From: Thozetella sp. PMI_491
Lineage: Eukaryota > Ascomycota > Sordariomycetes > Chaetosphaeriales > Chaetosphaeriaceae
Assembly: GCA_021432635.1 (NCBI GenBank)
Contig: MU270071.1
Location: 96,392-160,391 of the forward strand
Direction: 5' to 3'
Length of the DNA stretch: 64,000 nt
The notes beneath the pieces were generated by a model that did not search any database, was not told where the DNA came from, and saw nothing but the letters and a program-made list of their open reading frames with translations. Positions 22,981 to 35,500 of this stretch are shown here, piece after piece. A program made the position numbers and the translations under genes. The first letter of the stretch is position 1. Each line of letters begins with the position of its first letter.

Positions 22981-24205
22981 ATGCCGCCACAGATAAGAAG
23001 CAGCGCGTCGCTGCTTAATTCCATCGATGCAGCAACGGGGAGTCTAGCTCGGTCTTCGAATCGATCGTGGCAGGCTCCTTCGAGCTGCTCCAGGGCCTTC
23101 TCGACAACTCCACCGACGGAGAAATCTTCAAACACAGAGCAGAGACGCATGCGTAGATGGTTTAAGACTGTCGGCAAGGATTTCAGGAACCCTACACCGG
23201 GTAAGACGAATTACCTGAGCGGCTACTCCGACCAACCCTTTCCCTTGAACCCGGCATTCAAGAGCCACCCCGTGTTGTCCGAAAGTTCGCGCACCCAGAT
23301 ATGGAACGACATCATAGTCCGAGGCGAGGGCCTCAAAGAAGTCTCAGTCAAGTACGGGATTGATATCAGGCGTGTAGCCGCTGTGGTGCGACTAAAGGAG
23401 ATCGAAAAGAAATGGGCAAAGGAGGTGAGCACGGTTCCGTCTTGCATTTTTACTCGACTACATACCCCGACTTCGAATGATGATGAATCCAAAAAAATTC
23501 GATTAGTCTTGAAGACAGCATCCATGGTTACAAATTTAGCTTTGCGAGCCTCTCTGACCGAAGCACCACATTGACTGGAAACTCTCTGCTCACCTTTCTA
23601 CATAACCCTGCTAACACTCCTTACTTGTCACACAGGGCAAGCAGTTTGCGCGGCCATATTCTCGTGCCGTCTTGAGCATGCTTCCATGTACCGAGCTTGA
23701 CGAGGGCCACGGTCGTCTAACGCCACATGAGTCAACAGGCGAGGTCCATGTTCACAGCCATACGATGCAACAACTTTTTGTCCCAACCCCAGAATCGCGC
23801 TCCTTTACCCGCGAGCACGCGGCCAGAGCATTCGGCGACCGCATTGTGCCGGTTGATAAGGCCCTTCAAATCCCAGAGCTAATCGAGTACGAACGCGAGC
23901 TTTCCAGGAACGTCAATCCAGACGAGGCGCACGAAAATTTCAGGAAGGCCGTCAGGGACAGTGAGACGCGGATTGCAGAGAGCGAGACGAAGAAGCTGCG
24001 GGAGGCCCAGGAGAGCAAGGTGCGGGTCGCAAACGATCGGTTTGAGTTCCGGTTCACGGCGTACAATGCGGAGAACATCGGCCCCGGCGGCCGGTCAAAG
24101 GACGCCGTCGGATGGAGATATGGCGTGCCTCACTCCGACCGCAAAAAGGGGCAGATCAAAATCCCGCCACGAGTTGGCCCCAAGGATCTTAGCGGTCTTG
24201 TTTGA
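22981..24205 (+). CDS. MRPS35: Mitochondrial small-subunit ribosomal protein Mrps35 (Bot1 family)
   Basis: The two exons are 22981-23424 and 23636-24205 (337 residues), joined by a 211-bp intron with a GTGAGC donor and GCTAAC branch. The N terminus is a mitochondrial presequence: Ser/Arg-rich, without acidic residues at first, with a likely processing region around SRAFSTTPP. The Bot1p/MRPS35 domain (PF12298 family) follows, recognisable by NPAFKSHPVLSE, EVSVKYGIDIRRVAAVVRLK and, across the splice, AKEGKQFARPYSRAVLSMLP. A QQLFVPTPESRSFTREHAA block comes later. The protein is part of the mitochondrial 37S/28S ribosomal subunit (mS45 in yeast naming); S. pombe Bot1 also affects respiration. It is convergent with the phosphatase gene 182 bp downstream. 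Confidence 0.9.
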
Positions 24206-24387
24206 GAATCGCCGGATATCGCATGTGAGACTATTGTGTATTCACTAGAGGCTGAACAGGTGTGGCCTGGGTGGCACCACCACTGCTTCACAACATGTAT
24301 ACTATTCCCCCCGACTCGGATGTTACTCCCATGCCCCATCAAATGTGCGGCACATTTTGCTATCCAAGCTAGACCAAATAATTACAT

Positions 24388-25775
24388 TTAGGAATTGCTT
24401 GCTGCAACCATCGCCGCATGGGTCTCCCAATCGACCTGTACCTGACCCCCATCAGTGTTGCAGTCTACGATGAGGTTCTTCCGGATTTGTTCCAGATCAT
24501 CCGGGGACAAACGACATTGATCAATGATGTACCTCTCCACAGACCCGTACGTCTTGCGGATTTCTCCCAAGCTAGCTATCATGGACTCCTTGCTGTATCG
24601 CGTCCATTCATGTCAGTTCTGCAGGATGAGGCCCAAAGGGTTGACCCGACTCCACTCACCGGGCGCTGAGCATATTCAAAGCCGCTTCCTGGTTGCCTCT
24701 CAGGGAGCCGTTTTGCAGCAGGATGTGCTGAATCAACTCTTGGCGGCGCCCATAGAGCCCCAGTTCCGTAAGGCTATACTGCACTTTTGGTCAGCGGGCA
24801 ACACAAACAGGCACATGCCACTCTGGTCGTTTCGAGACAACCTCGAAGGGTACGGTCTCAATTTACCTCATGGGCGACAATATCATCACTAACTCCGCAA
24901 ACACTCAGTAACAGGGCACAGATCACGCCGGTTCGATCTTTCCCGCCCTTGCAGTCTTGAAGATTGTCAGCTACTTATTCGGCAATTTAGCTGCCAGAAC
25001 TCGGGAAGCTTTGGTCAGGTCCTGGGAGCAGAACACCCTCCAGAAGCACCTCGAGGGCACACATTTGCTCTCGGGTATCCCAAGAAGAGGGCGGAGAAAA
25101 CGGGAAGGACTTGCGCACTAAAAGAGGTGTGGGAGATGTAGGGGAAGCGACATGGGCGAGAATCCTAGAGAACGGGCGAAACGTGTTGTCCGGGTGGCTC
25201 GCCGAAGCCAGAATAGACGAATAGGCACGAACAAATCCCTGGCCACGTCAGAATAGGTACGACAAGCCAGGAACATTCCGCAGTCAACTCGTCCTCTCTG
25301 CTTCCCAGCCGCGTTCCTTGGAGAAGGAGCGGGTTCGAGGAAGTAACATGCTGCAGCTTGGCGCTGGCTGGCGCGGTTCAGGACTGACCTCGGTGCCCTC
25401 GGTGTAGTGTTTAAATCTCACGGCCAATGCTTCAGGGCTGTAATCCTCGTCCAGAAATACTGGCGCAAACACTCGGGTGGCACCGGCCCATTCCTTGGGC
25501 TTGTCCCAGCCCTCGACCGCGCGTGCTTTTTCGATCTCGAGGGCCGAGCGCAGGTCATAGACATGGGTTATGCCGAGCTCCTGGAGGGCCTTAACTCCAT
25601 TGTCTGTAAGCTTGCCGGGGTCGGCAGAGCGAAAGACCAGCCCGCGGCGTATTACCTTACCCGGCTGTCCTGCCACTGGGTAGCCGCCGATGTCCCTCAC
25701 GTTCTGCATGCCTTCTACACCTTTGACAAACGGCGGCGAGGGAAGAGGCGGCGAAGAAACCTTGGACAAATCCAT
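24388..25775 (-). CDS. Tyrosine-protein phosphatase (Y_phosphatase3 type)
   Basis: ATG 25775 opens exon 1 (to 25389) with GMQNVRDIGGYP and GLVFRSADPGKLT, the typical start of this fungal phosphatase family. Exon 2 (25238-25119) continues GFVRAYSSILASA. A later exon (ending 24867) carries the active-site loop CKGGKDRTG, which fits the CX5R motif, followed by VICALLLSVCGVSDD. Exons 24778-24660 and 24592-24388 give HEYSLTELGL and the C terminus; their introns (88 and 67 bp) have good signals. The junction just before the active site could not be settled: 25119 is a weak GTGCGC donor, and the frame reads QDC where HC is usual. Members dephosphorylate phosphotyrosine or phosphoinositides; the substrate is unknown. 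Either an unusual exon lies here or the gene is slightly altered. Confidence 0.75.
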
Positions 25776-27580
25776 CTTGGACGGTAGCTTCTAGTCCTTA
25801 ACAGCTCCACGTCTAGTCGATGGGGGTCGATAGGAGGCAGGAAACTCCCTCGCAAGTCGAACCTAGTGGTGCGTAAAGAAGGGTGCGGGCAGGAAAGGAA
25901 GGGGGGGGGGGCGTGGGGCGATGTCGGCTTCTTTCCCCTAGTCGCCGGACCGCATGAGCCGGCCGAGCGGGGCCCCGACCTCTCCACCCACATCCGGCCG
26001 CCATAACTACCTACATAGAACCCACCTCGGTCCTCCACCGGGCCGCCCGGCTCTCGCGTGGCATGCGGAGCTACTGGGCTCCCTTCCTGGAGCAGCTCCG
26101 TAACTAGGTATGCTGACGATATGCGATCAGTAGCTATGAGCAGCGGCGACGGCTCGCAATTCTGCCCCTTGCCCATTCTTGCTGCAGCAACCCCAAGAGC
26201 GCGTGTGAACGCACCAGACCGTCACTGCTTCATAATTCCATTGCCCGGGAACTTTCTTGCTGGCGAGGGCAAGTACTTGCAAGCCTCAGCCGGTATGATA
26301 GCCCCGATAAGCCACCATCCTTTCGAGGATGGAAGCTATAAATCGGTGAGCGATGCCAAGGCGGCAGAGCTGTCAGATGCAGGTTACATTTGGAGATCCT
26401 GGGAGGAGATTGCCTTGGCTATGGGGTGAATTTCAGCTCTCCAGAAATGAATTTCATTTGTGTGCCCCCCTCCCCCTCCGCCCCCAGCAGCCCCAAAAGT
26501 CAGCACCGCAGTGGATGAAAGGCCGTGTAGGACAGGGATAAGGAGGCGAGGCGACGGCGCTTAGCTGTATACAATACAAGGCGCCTAAAGACCCGTTTCG
26601 GGAACTGCGTCTTTTCCTTTGCTCGCCATGTGGCTGAACCCACCGGCTCTTCCCCCCCAGTCGTTGTCTACGCCGGACAGGATACTTTCCTGACATCCTG
26701 TGTACCTGCTTCTGAGCAGCCCGGAAGTTTGCCTGGGGCTTAGATTGGAAGTCCGGTGTTCCAAGGCAGTTCTCCGTGGATCCATTACCGCCGCCTGTCT
26801 CTCGCGGCAAGGGACCGGCCGCATTGTCTCATCCCCTTCCCCCCCGTGGTTCCTTCCAGCCCGGGCGAACCATGCGGACCGTGGCGGACCATTGCAGGCA
26901 ATAAGCGTCCTACATTGCGTCTACAGCTTCTCGGGCGGAGCACCTCATCCATATTCTCTAACCAATGTCACCACATCACCACGGCTGCCTGTCATGCTTC
27001 CACGGCCGCTCCTGGCTGCAGAGCGTTGCTTGCTGGTCCACCATATCAAGCTACAGGATGGCTGTAACGTTCCTGCCTCGGTTTCTACTAAGTGCGCCTT
27101 CACCGCACTCCTGCAGTGCCTTTGAACGGCTTTGGGAAGCTGGCGTCATGACGCAGCTTGGGAGCTTGGGGTAGAAGAAATGCCAGTAACCAGGCCGCAG
27201 GATTCTTGAGAAGAAGTGGATTTCAAAGTTGATTATCTAGCAAACAGCCTCCCTGCGCCTTGCGAAATCCATGTATCCGGTACGCCGTAGGCCCCACTGC
27301 TGTAGAGTCTGGCGAAGCTCCAAAAGTAATACAAGCACATATCCTGCCAAGACATCGTCGGCGCCATCGACAAGATTGCCATAACCCTTAGAGATGACGG
27401 ACGCCATCCTGGGCTAGAAAGTGCCGTCCATGTCCCATACGCTACAACAAAGACTAGCATAAGATATCTCTAATAGGATCGGCTCTTCACAGCACAGCTG
27501 CCATCAGCGACTTGTTCTCAGGGGTGTGCAATGGATCGGCGGGATGAGCAAGCATACCATACTGGACGTTTATTCGTTGT
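25776..27580. other. Gene-poor stretch
   Basis: 1.8 kb with only short, unconserved frames on both strands, and a G12 run near 25900. The phosphatase promoter must lie at its left end. Confidence 0.4.
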
Positions 27581-27818
27581 CTATTCCACTTTCTCCCTTA
27601 CGCACTGCTTACAGCGCGGCCTCTGGCAGTGCATGTTTCCGCACACATCATTGGCAATGAAGTTATACTCGCCGCAGTCGCACTACAAGTGGTGAGCAGT
27701 TGAGGGATGAAGGAGAGGAGGAACTGGAAGGAAATAAGGGCCTCTGTACGCATATCCAGTTACAAGGTCGAACCTTGGGCTTCTTGTGCTTCTTGGGGGG
27801 CTTCTGTTGGTTTGGCAT
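27581..27818 (-). CDS. Possible 48-residue cysteine-rich protein
   Basis: This is a hand-built model with two small exons, 27818-27774 and 27682-27581. The first gives a lysine-rich start (MPNQQKPPKKHKKPK). The second gives CDCGEY, then cysteines spaced as in CGNMHCQRPRCKQC, and ends at a TAG. The 91-bp intron has a pyrimidine-rich 3' end but a non-standard GTTCGA donor. The six cysteines (C-x-C-x11-C-x4-C-x4-C-x2-C) could bind one zinc, as in short zinc-ribbon proteins. I do not recognise a named family. The support is the ATG context, matching phase and cysteine pattern only; it could be chance. Confidence 0.4.
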
Positions 27819-29298
27819 CTCGACGACGCAGGTGGAGACTCAGAGATGGGTACAAAATGAAAACGGCGACAATGGCTGTCTTTCTCTTGAAGACGAGAGA
27901 TGCTGCTAGTCCTGGGAGGTGAAGAGTAGCGAGGCAGTCTCCATGGTCGTCTCCACGTCCTAAAATATATATACAATTCTTCCAGGGTGTTTCGTATGCC
28001 CCTGCCTCGAGCCCAAGTGAGCCTCAGGGGCGATGCAGTCCCTTGTCACCGAACGTGGTGGGCAAGTGACTGGTAGAAACCACACCAAATTCCAAGGCCC
28101 ATGTCATACTCGAGGACGAGCGGAGCCACCATGTGTGTAGCGCAACCAGGTTCGTCTCGAGATTGCGAGAATCCGCGGGCGAGACATGAGAGGCGGAGAG
28201 AGCCCACATCAAGGCGCACTCTTCTACCTCCCGCAGTTGGACGTGCCCTCGTGATCCGGAGGGGGTGAGAGGGTGCTAGAATGGCTGAAGACTCACCGAG
28301 TTGCGTGGAATTACCACTCAGGCGCGCCAGGCTGTAGTGGCAATGCCCGAGACCCAACTACACGTATCATATCCAGTAGCCAAGAGGCGGCGGGACATCC
28401 TGCCCGTCGAAGCTCCTTACTAGTTGCTCTAGCCAGCCCAGTCTCCTCGAGAACGGGGAAAGGAGGGGTAGCCTGGAAGGCAATGGAGGCCCAGCCGGCT
28501 CCTGCACGTCGCCGCCCATACGTCCCGCCGAGGCTGTCCCGAGGCCTACGCCTCTCCTGGTCGCGCAGGAAGCGCTCTGTCGCCGTGCATTCTGTATCTC
28601 GCCGCAGCAGCTGGCCGCAAGGCCAGGGTGGAGGAACCTTGCCCGGGAGGGCTTTTGCGCTTAAGAGCCGCACCCCTCGGCTGGCGGGACTTGCAGAGAC
28701 GACTGCAGAGAGCTGCAGAGGGCTGGCTCTATCGTGACCAATTAGAGGCACCGTGGGGCTGAGAATGCGGCTCAAAGACGCTCGATAAGTTAGTGAGGCC
28801 AGCAGCTGGCCAGCCTTACTCCCGGGCGCCGTAGGCTCCAGCCAATTTCTTCTCCCCTCACGGTTCGGATCGGCAGTTCCGCCAAGCAGGCCTCGTTTCC
28901 CTAGCGTTATAGCATTTGAAGTGCCCAGGCTCAACCGGGCGGTAGGGCGAGGTGCGGAATCGTCGAAGCTGCCGGCTGCGCCTCGGACTAGAGGGTTGCA
29001 AATGAAAGCCAGTCAGCTACCGGGACGAAAAGGCCAATGGATATACTTGCCTCCTAGCACCATCCTCCCTTAAGCAGTGGTGGAAATACGACACGATCGG
29101 GCGGGGGTCGTACATCAGCCAGCTGTGCGTGCCGGCCTCGAGCCGGCTGTTTGGCGAGGTGAGGCTAGCTTGAAAGGATATGGGTAGAGGATCGCTTCGC
29201 CATGCACGTGATTGTCCGCGGCTCCTTGCGTGCGAGGTACGGAGCCCAGATGGGTGTACGAGGAGCAGCAATGGGGGCACAGCGAGGACGAATGCGAT

Positions 29299-29396
29299 GC
29301 CCGGCGACCGCCCCGGGCAACGGGCCCAGAAACGACAAGAGCTGTGAGCCCGGCGACCGCCCCGGGCAACGGGCCCGGAAACGACAAGAGCTGTGA
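29299..29396 (+). repeat. 49-bp tandem duplication
   Basis: Two head-to-tail copies (29299-29347 and 29348-29396) are identical except for one A/G difference. The unit is GC-rich and ends in GAGCTGTGA. The near identity indicates a recent duplication. Confidence 0.9.
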
Positions 29397-31250
29397 TCCT
29401 CGAGGAATGGCGGGCTCATAAGGACGGCTCTGGCTATGGAGCGAGGACGCTGACTAGAATCAGGGAGGGCCGTGGGTAATGGCCTCCTTTTGTATTCCGA
29501 ACCCCGTAGCATGCGGCTGAAGCGAAGTGCAGATTGGAGGCTCTCTGGTCGATTCATGACCATCTATCCGTGCCTGGCTCTCCTTCTAGCAAGAAAGGCT
29601 CACCGGGACGTACCGACGTGACGAGATTGCGGTGGTGCCTAGTAAATAACCAGCCGCTGCGAGCGCGCCCGGGAGAGATGGTCCTCGTGGCGGCCGAAGA
29701 GGCGCGCAGCAGCCACCAGTTCGTGAGGTGGTGTGCATGGCCAGCCAACTGTTGGTTGAAACTATCGAGGGCTCGGTCTTGGACGACGCACCGCCTGGAT
29801 ACGGCAGGCTTGTTGGGTCCGGTGTCTTGCTTGGCATCGGTACACATGAACTGCGAATGCGAGTGTGGATAGACACCAACCGCGCGCCTGGCAAAGGACC
29901 AGCCTATTGCCCAGGGCTTCATGAACCCGGGACGACAGCAGAAACGGAGCATGAAGCACAGAGCGGGGAGCACGGAGTTCCTGTATTTCCTTTTTTTTTT
30001 TTTGGTATAGCCTGTGTCGTTCAAGGGACACGATCACCGAGCTGCCGAGACCTTGCTACAATTGCTGTCTACGTAGAGGCTGCAGTATGGCGACGTGTCA
30101 ACCAACCCCCACCCACCCCTATCTTGCTTATCGACCCAGCAGCCGTTGCGGAACCTTCACTAGCAGAGTAATCGCGGTAGCGGACCGGCAGACGTCTTGC
30201 TGGCCCGTTACGATGCGGCTTGGAGGCCCAGTGGCGGCACGAGCAGATAATAGCCAGTTGTCCAGATTCCAGATTCCGAACCCCACCACCAGTGAGGTAG
30301 ACGCCGACACGATGCATCATGCAGTGCAGGGCCTAGCGAACGAGCGTTCCAAGGCTCCCTAGCTCGATTTTCAGCCCGAGGGCGCCAGGGTGTGGGGTGG
30401 TGGTCGAGTGGTAGGCGAAACTGTGGTCCTGCGATGGCCTCCGTCGACCCCAGACCTCGAGGGTTGCCAGCAAGGCTGCATGAGATACTACCCCAACTTG
30501 CCGGCAGTGATGAAATGCCTCGGGGACAGCCCCCTTAGATAGTGCCCAGGACTTGCCGGCCAAGGAGACCTGGGCGGGACGTATTTATGGCTTCCTAGGC
30601 GCACCCTCAAGGTTTGCGACGCAACGCAGCGTGCGTGATACACACCCCCAAGTCAACTCTGGTGAGTGCAACCACCTCTGGTGGTTTTGGGACGGCTCCT
30701 GTTGGGTTGTCGTTGGCGGGTGTCCGGGTTGCGGAGGCGCCGTCCCGAACCTCGTCCCAGGGCCAAGGCTAGGCTGGGTAGATAATGCGCCCTTAGGATA
30801 AAGCTTCTCGGGCGCCGCTCTGCTCAGCCATCCGCGTCCCGGCCGTCATGAAAGGCCGGCATGGTATATATGGGTCGCACCCGGAGGGACGTGGAAGGAA
30901 GATAGCCGGGCCCAGTCGTCCAAAGGCCAAGATAATGTGCGCGCCCGGCCCGTGGTTCTTGGCTTCCGCTGTGCAGCGCCTCAACTCATGCCAAAGGTTC
31001 GATTCGTGGGCAATGATCGCATGGACAGGGTTATAGCTGAGAGGGGATCATAATGTGTGGTGTGTTTCCACACTGCCACGGTATCGGGCCACCTCCTCCT
31101 ACTCACCATTTAGAGCGTCCAGGCAAGGGTACGGGTATACTCTGAATGGTAGACTATAGTAGTCCATAAAGCCGCTGTCCGACTCATGTAGATAGGTACG
31201 TACCCACTGTGCATGCCATTTTGGGACTACTGCTGGCTCCGGCGCGGCCC

Positions 31251-31282
31251 AATCCCGGAGGTGGCCAATCCCGGAGGTGGCC
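31251..31282 (+). repeat. 16-bp perfect tandem duplication
   Basis: The unit AATCCCGGAGGTGGCC is repeated twice without change, about 460 bp upstream of the MARVEL-like gene. Confidence 0.9.
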
Positions 31283-31745
31283 TTTGGTGGCACCCAATCA
31301 CAAGAGTCGTAAGGCTAGCATTGACTTTGGAGGGCAGCAGCCACTGCGTCATAGCCAATTCGTTTGGTCACATTCACCCTGTCCGGTCCTGTGTCTCTTT
31401 CAGGGATTTATTTCATATACCAATGGCCGCGGCCCAGTCTTCTCTACCCAAGACACTCAACCCCTTCCAACACGCCTAGGGACAAGAACATACCAGCATC
31501 GTCAGATCTTAAAGCAATTTTCCCCGGAACTCGACCTTTGGCTGGCTCTTCGCGCACACTCTCCAAGAGACACCCTTGCCCGAGCTTCATACCGACAACC
31601 AACATCATCGTCCGGTCCCTCCGCGACGGTCAACGAGCATCACCTCTGACCACCTACTTGGAATCTCTCTGATCTGTCCATTCGGGAGATCGGTCCCCGC
31701 AAGCCTACGCAAGATCGCACGCAGCCACAGAGCAGCGCCGCCGCA

Positions 31746-32553
31746 ATGGGGTTCTTTGGCATGGCTCTCAGCTACCTGGCCTTCTCGGTCCTGCATTTCT
31801 TCCAGTTCATACTTGCAATTACAGTTTGCGGCCTGTGTCAGTACTTGCCCTGCCCCCCCCTTGCCCCCCTTCTGCGAACTCCGGACAGCATAACCGGATG
31901 CCTGAAAGTGGTTCTGGCATGAGTTTTGCTTTTGGGATGGGTGACCCAAAAACTACTGGCGATGCTCGAGACACCGACAAATGGCTGACAATCTTCTAGA
32001 CGGCGTCGACCTCCACAGAGCCTCTTCCGAGGGCAAATATTCGGACAGCAAATGGGTTAGTTCCCCCAGCTTGGAGTTGTCTCTCCCTTCCCCCTTCCCT
32101 CGCTCCTCGATGCCAAGGGCTAACGAAATGCGCAGGTATACGCCGAGGTGGTCGGTGGTCTCTCAGCCTTTACGGCGGCCCTTTATTTTATCCCGTTCAT
32201 CATCCGCTTTCGCGTCGTTTTGGTGTGGAATGTGGTTTTGTTTGCGTTATGGATAGCATTATTTGGTGTATTTGGAAGCGTAAGTGTCTCCGCCCCGTGC
32301 AATGATGACATATCGCCCCTAGCATCACGCAGAAAAGAGCCCATGGAGAGAAGTCAGGATTGTCGCTAAAATTTACTAGATGTACATCAAAGAAAATGCA
32401 GAGGGCAACGCCGATATACAGCGCATGAAGAACGCCGTCTGGGTTGACTTGGTCAACGCGTTACTTTGGCTTGTCGGGTCCGTCACCATGCTTGCCTACT
32501 GGCTCAAGCATAGGGAACGTAACACTCGTTTCACCGGCCGCGCAAGAGTTTGA
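31746..32553 (+). CDS. Small four-span membrane protein (MARVEL-like)
   Basis: The gene has four exons: 31746-31836, 32000-32055, 32136-32279 and 32380-32553. All phases fit and give 154 residues. Introns are 163, 80, 100 bp, with TAG or CAG acceptors and recognisable branch sites. Four hydrophobic segments are clear: LSYLAFSVLHFFQFILAITV, the stretch from EVVGGLSAFTAALYFIPF, VLVWNVVLFALWIALFGVFG, and VDLVNALLWLVGSVTMLAYW. A short loop with YGVDLHRASSEGKYSDSKW joins spans 1 and 2, typical of a fungal MARVEL-type family. Such proteins sit in the plasma membrane or endomembranes; eisosome-linked Nce102 is the best-studied relative of the fold. A specific role for this one cannot be read from sequence. 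The C terminus is short and basic. Confidence 0.8.
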
Positions 32554-35500
32554 ACGAGATCTGCCAAACTATGAGCCGGCCAACCGGCTCTGGGCCTGCA
32601 GGTCCGAGGACGTTGTATTCGCGAGCTCTTTTCGCTTGGGCGAGACTGGAATTGACATATGAACGCGGTGCTCATGTAATTAGCCCATGTTTTACCTCCC
32701 TGGCCGGAATGCCTGTAATAGTTAATACCAGCATGTGATACATGTTATCAGAGTGGCAATATATATACCCGCCATTAACACCTCTCCTAGATGGACTTTC
32801 CGGCCTACAACCATCCCTTCCTCGCCTGGGCCGTCAATGGAGGCGAGAGCTAGCATCTTTTGCATCTCTACCATGTCCTTCCTGGTGTTCTCGTTAGTAG
32901 GCAGAGCAGCATAGATCTATGACCCGAACAAGAAAAACGACCCAGGTAATCATCAATCAACCGCGTGTTGATCTCGGCACCCCGCACATGTTCGATAAGC
33001 CATACACATCCGCTCACGGATGAGATTAAGGCGTGAGGGACCGAGGATCTTGCAGGCTTGCCCAGCTTGTTCGTAAAGGCTCTACCGATGGGACTAACAG
33101 ATGAGGTGCCACTAGCCTCGGTGATCTAGGCACCCTCTTCGTCTTGATTTTTACGAATGCCCAAGCTGCCCAATATAACGAGACACGCTATGCAATTCTC
33201 CCTCGGCCTCCCCTTGAAAGCACCGCGAAGGGTGCTACTGTCTTGATATACGATTTAGCAGACCTCTGCTGAGTCTAGTGGGGATTATTACCCAAAACAC
33301 CAAGAACATGTCATCTACAGACCCAATACGAAAGAATTGAACGGAGCTAACTTGTGGCAGATGTCTAACATTAGTGTACAAGCTGTTGAACTATCATTTA
33401 ATAATACAGGAGCGTTTCATGAGGTTGAGAGACCTACCTTTACCTACTTGCCTGTTTAAATTGGCCTTCACCGGGAATGAAGGAATGAGGGTCTAAGATC
33501 CTCCCTTGTTTCAGTGCTGAAGTTTATGCATCAGCGACTGCGTCGCCAAGATCGGCACTATCTTGCGCCAGATGTTTTCCCTTCGTGTCGTTGTCAATTG
33601 GAGCAGGTAGTTAGCGTCTCCATCAGATGGGGCCTTGACGTCATAGGACGAAACCCAAGTTGGACACTTTCTAAGGTCCCTTCACTGGCAAGAGTAGCTC
33701 GGCTGCTACACAATTCGAGGCAAAAAGGACATCAAATAACCTCAAGTAGATACACATATGCACCTATTGAGAAGAGAACTCAGGACTGACTTGCGCCAAA
33801 ACCAAAAAAAAAAAAAAAAAAAAANNNNNNNNNNNNNNNNNNNNNNNNNNNNNNNNNNNNNNNNNNNNNNNNNNNNNNNAAAAAAAAAAAAAAAAAAAAA
33901 TTTAACCCAAAAAATCTTATCCGTCCCGGGAAGGGGGGGAATATCTCAGCCAGGCATGTTGACCATGGGATTTTGGACAATTGGCTTGGCCTCTTCCCAG
34001 TTTTTGCTCCTTCCCCACCCCGAACGTACCCCACCAGTCAATTAGCTATTGGCTCGAGGTTGGATGGAAACCGCCTCTTGTTGGCTGCGACGGTGCCGGA
34101 GCGATCAGCGATAGGCGACACACACCAAGACACGGCACAAAAGAGTTCTTTCAAGCCCAAAGAGAGCGGCAAATCTCGATATAGAAAGGATCAGCGGATC
34201 GTCAGCATCTTCCCTTGCAGCCTGCCCATGTCTACCGGATACTTCAAACTTGATAGGAGTGCTTCCGCACTTGCTTCCAGGCTCGGGATCCTGACAGGGT
34301 CCAGGAGGCGGCCTTCCCTTTTCCTGTCCGAACCAGGGTCCATTTGTCTGTTGCCCATGGCGAGCCTTCCTAAGCTGGCATGGCCGGTCTGGGCGCCGAC
34401 AGAGTAAGAGATGGAACAAGCTAGAGGTGGAGAAGTGGCGCGCTACAGTACGGACATGGGGCTGGAAGCACACGATCAGCACATGGCAGCAACCCCAGGC
34501 TGCCGGAGAGAATTGTGGCTTTGCGCCAGTCTGTCTTGCCTGCTCTTAGTGGCTCTTAATGACACTTCGCGGCGTAAGGAGGGGTCGTGGAACACTCTTT
34601 AGCCTAACTCGAGGTACGTAGACAAGGCAGTGTGAGATGATCCCGCTGGTACATGGAGAAAATACTACGCAACCACGGTATGGGAGGTGCGAGGTGGTGG
34701 GCGGACGGTGGGCGGACGGTGGGTATCACTTCCCGGATCCTGTGCCCTTGTCCCGCCTTGCCAAGGATCTGTCCGTCCGGCGTCCCTGCGGTTTCTTGAC
34801 TCCGCAGCTTCCCTTGGAAAATATCAAGTCCTACATACCGACACGAAGCTCGCAAAGTTTACCTACCGAACGAGCGCCAGGGAAGTCGGGTTTAGGGCAT
34901 ATGTGGACCGGGGGATCCTATTCGTCTCCGCTATCAGTCGACCATTGGCAGAGGTGACACCCATATCGCAAGCTCTGTCCTGGTACATATACTGTACGTA
35001 GCAGCGAGCGCTAGAGACGCGTGGTAACCATCCATTTTGTGGGGCAGAAGAGGGGAGGGAGGTCTTGGGAGTTCAGTGCTGGTAGTCCATCTCCGGGCTG
35101 AAGCGTAGGCTATCCTCGGGCCGTCACCATGTGCTAGGGACTACTCGGGGGCGACGATTGGCTGGCCTTGCTTGGCTATGGAATGGACGGTCCTGATGAG
35201 TACCAGTGCCGTTCTGAAGGCGAAACCTACTAATTAGTAGCACGCGAGGCCTTAGTGAGGAGAGGAGGAGCTGATGTGGACGACTGGAAGCATCAAGCGA
35301 GTCCCACGCAGCGGTGGACGGGAAATAGTGGGTGATCTTCCTGCCGCAGATGAGTTCCATCACTTCACATTTCCTGAGTGGCGACTTCTCTTTTATGCGG
35401 CCGACGATCACTACCTTGGTGGTGGTGCGGTTTGGAGCTGACGTCTAGTCTGCGGGTTCTAGCTTGTCTAGCAAGTCCGGGTAGGAGTGTGGGAAAACAA

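Larger units (their letters stand above)
27819..31745. other. Long gene-poor region
   Basis: 3.9 kb in which I find no convincing gene. The longest frame (28311-28934, minus) lacks an ATG start and any family feature. It contains a 49-bp tandem duplication (29299-29396), a T13-14 run near 29990 and a 16-bp tandem duplication (31251-31282). Base composition is ordinary, so it is not a RIP-type block. A noncoding RNA or multi-exon small gene could be missed here. Confidence 0.4.

Noticed and set aside
28311-28934. 207-codon minus-strand frame
   Set aside because: It opens with TTG, has no early ATG, and reads as composition-driven Arg/Leu/Pro sequence with no family feature.
30960-31015. tRNA-like GGTTCGATTC box
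   Set aside because: The flanking bases do not form a T-stem, and no acceptor or anticodon arm can be drawn.
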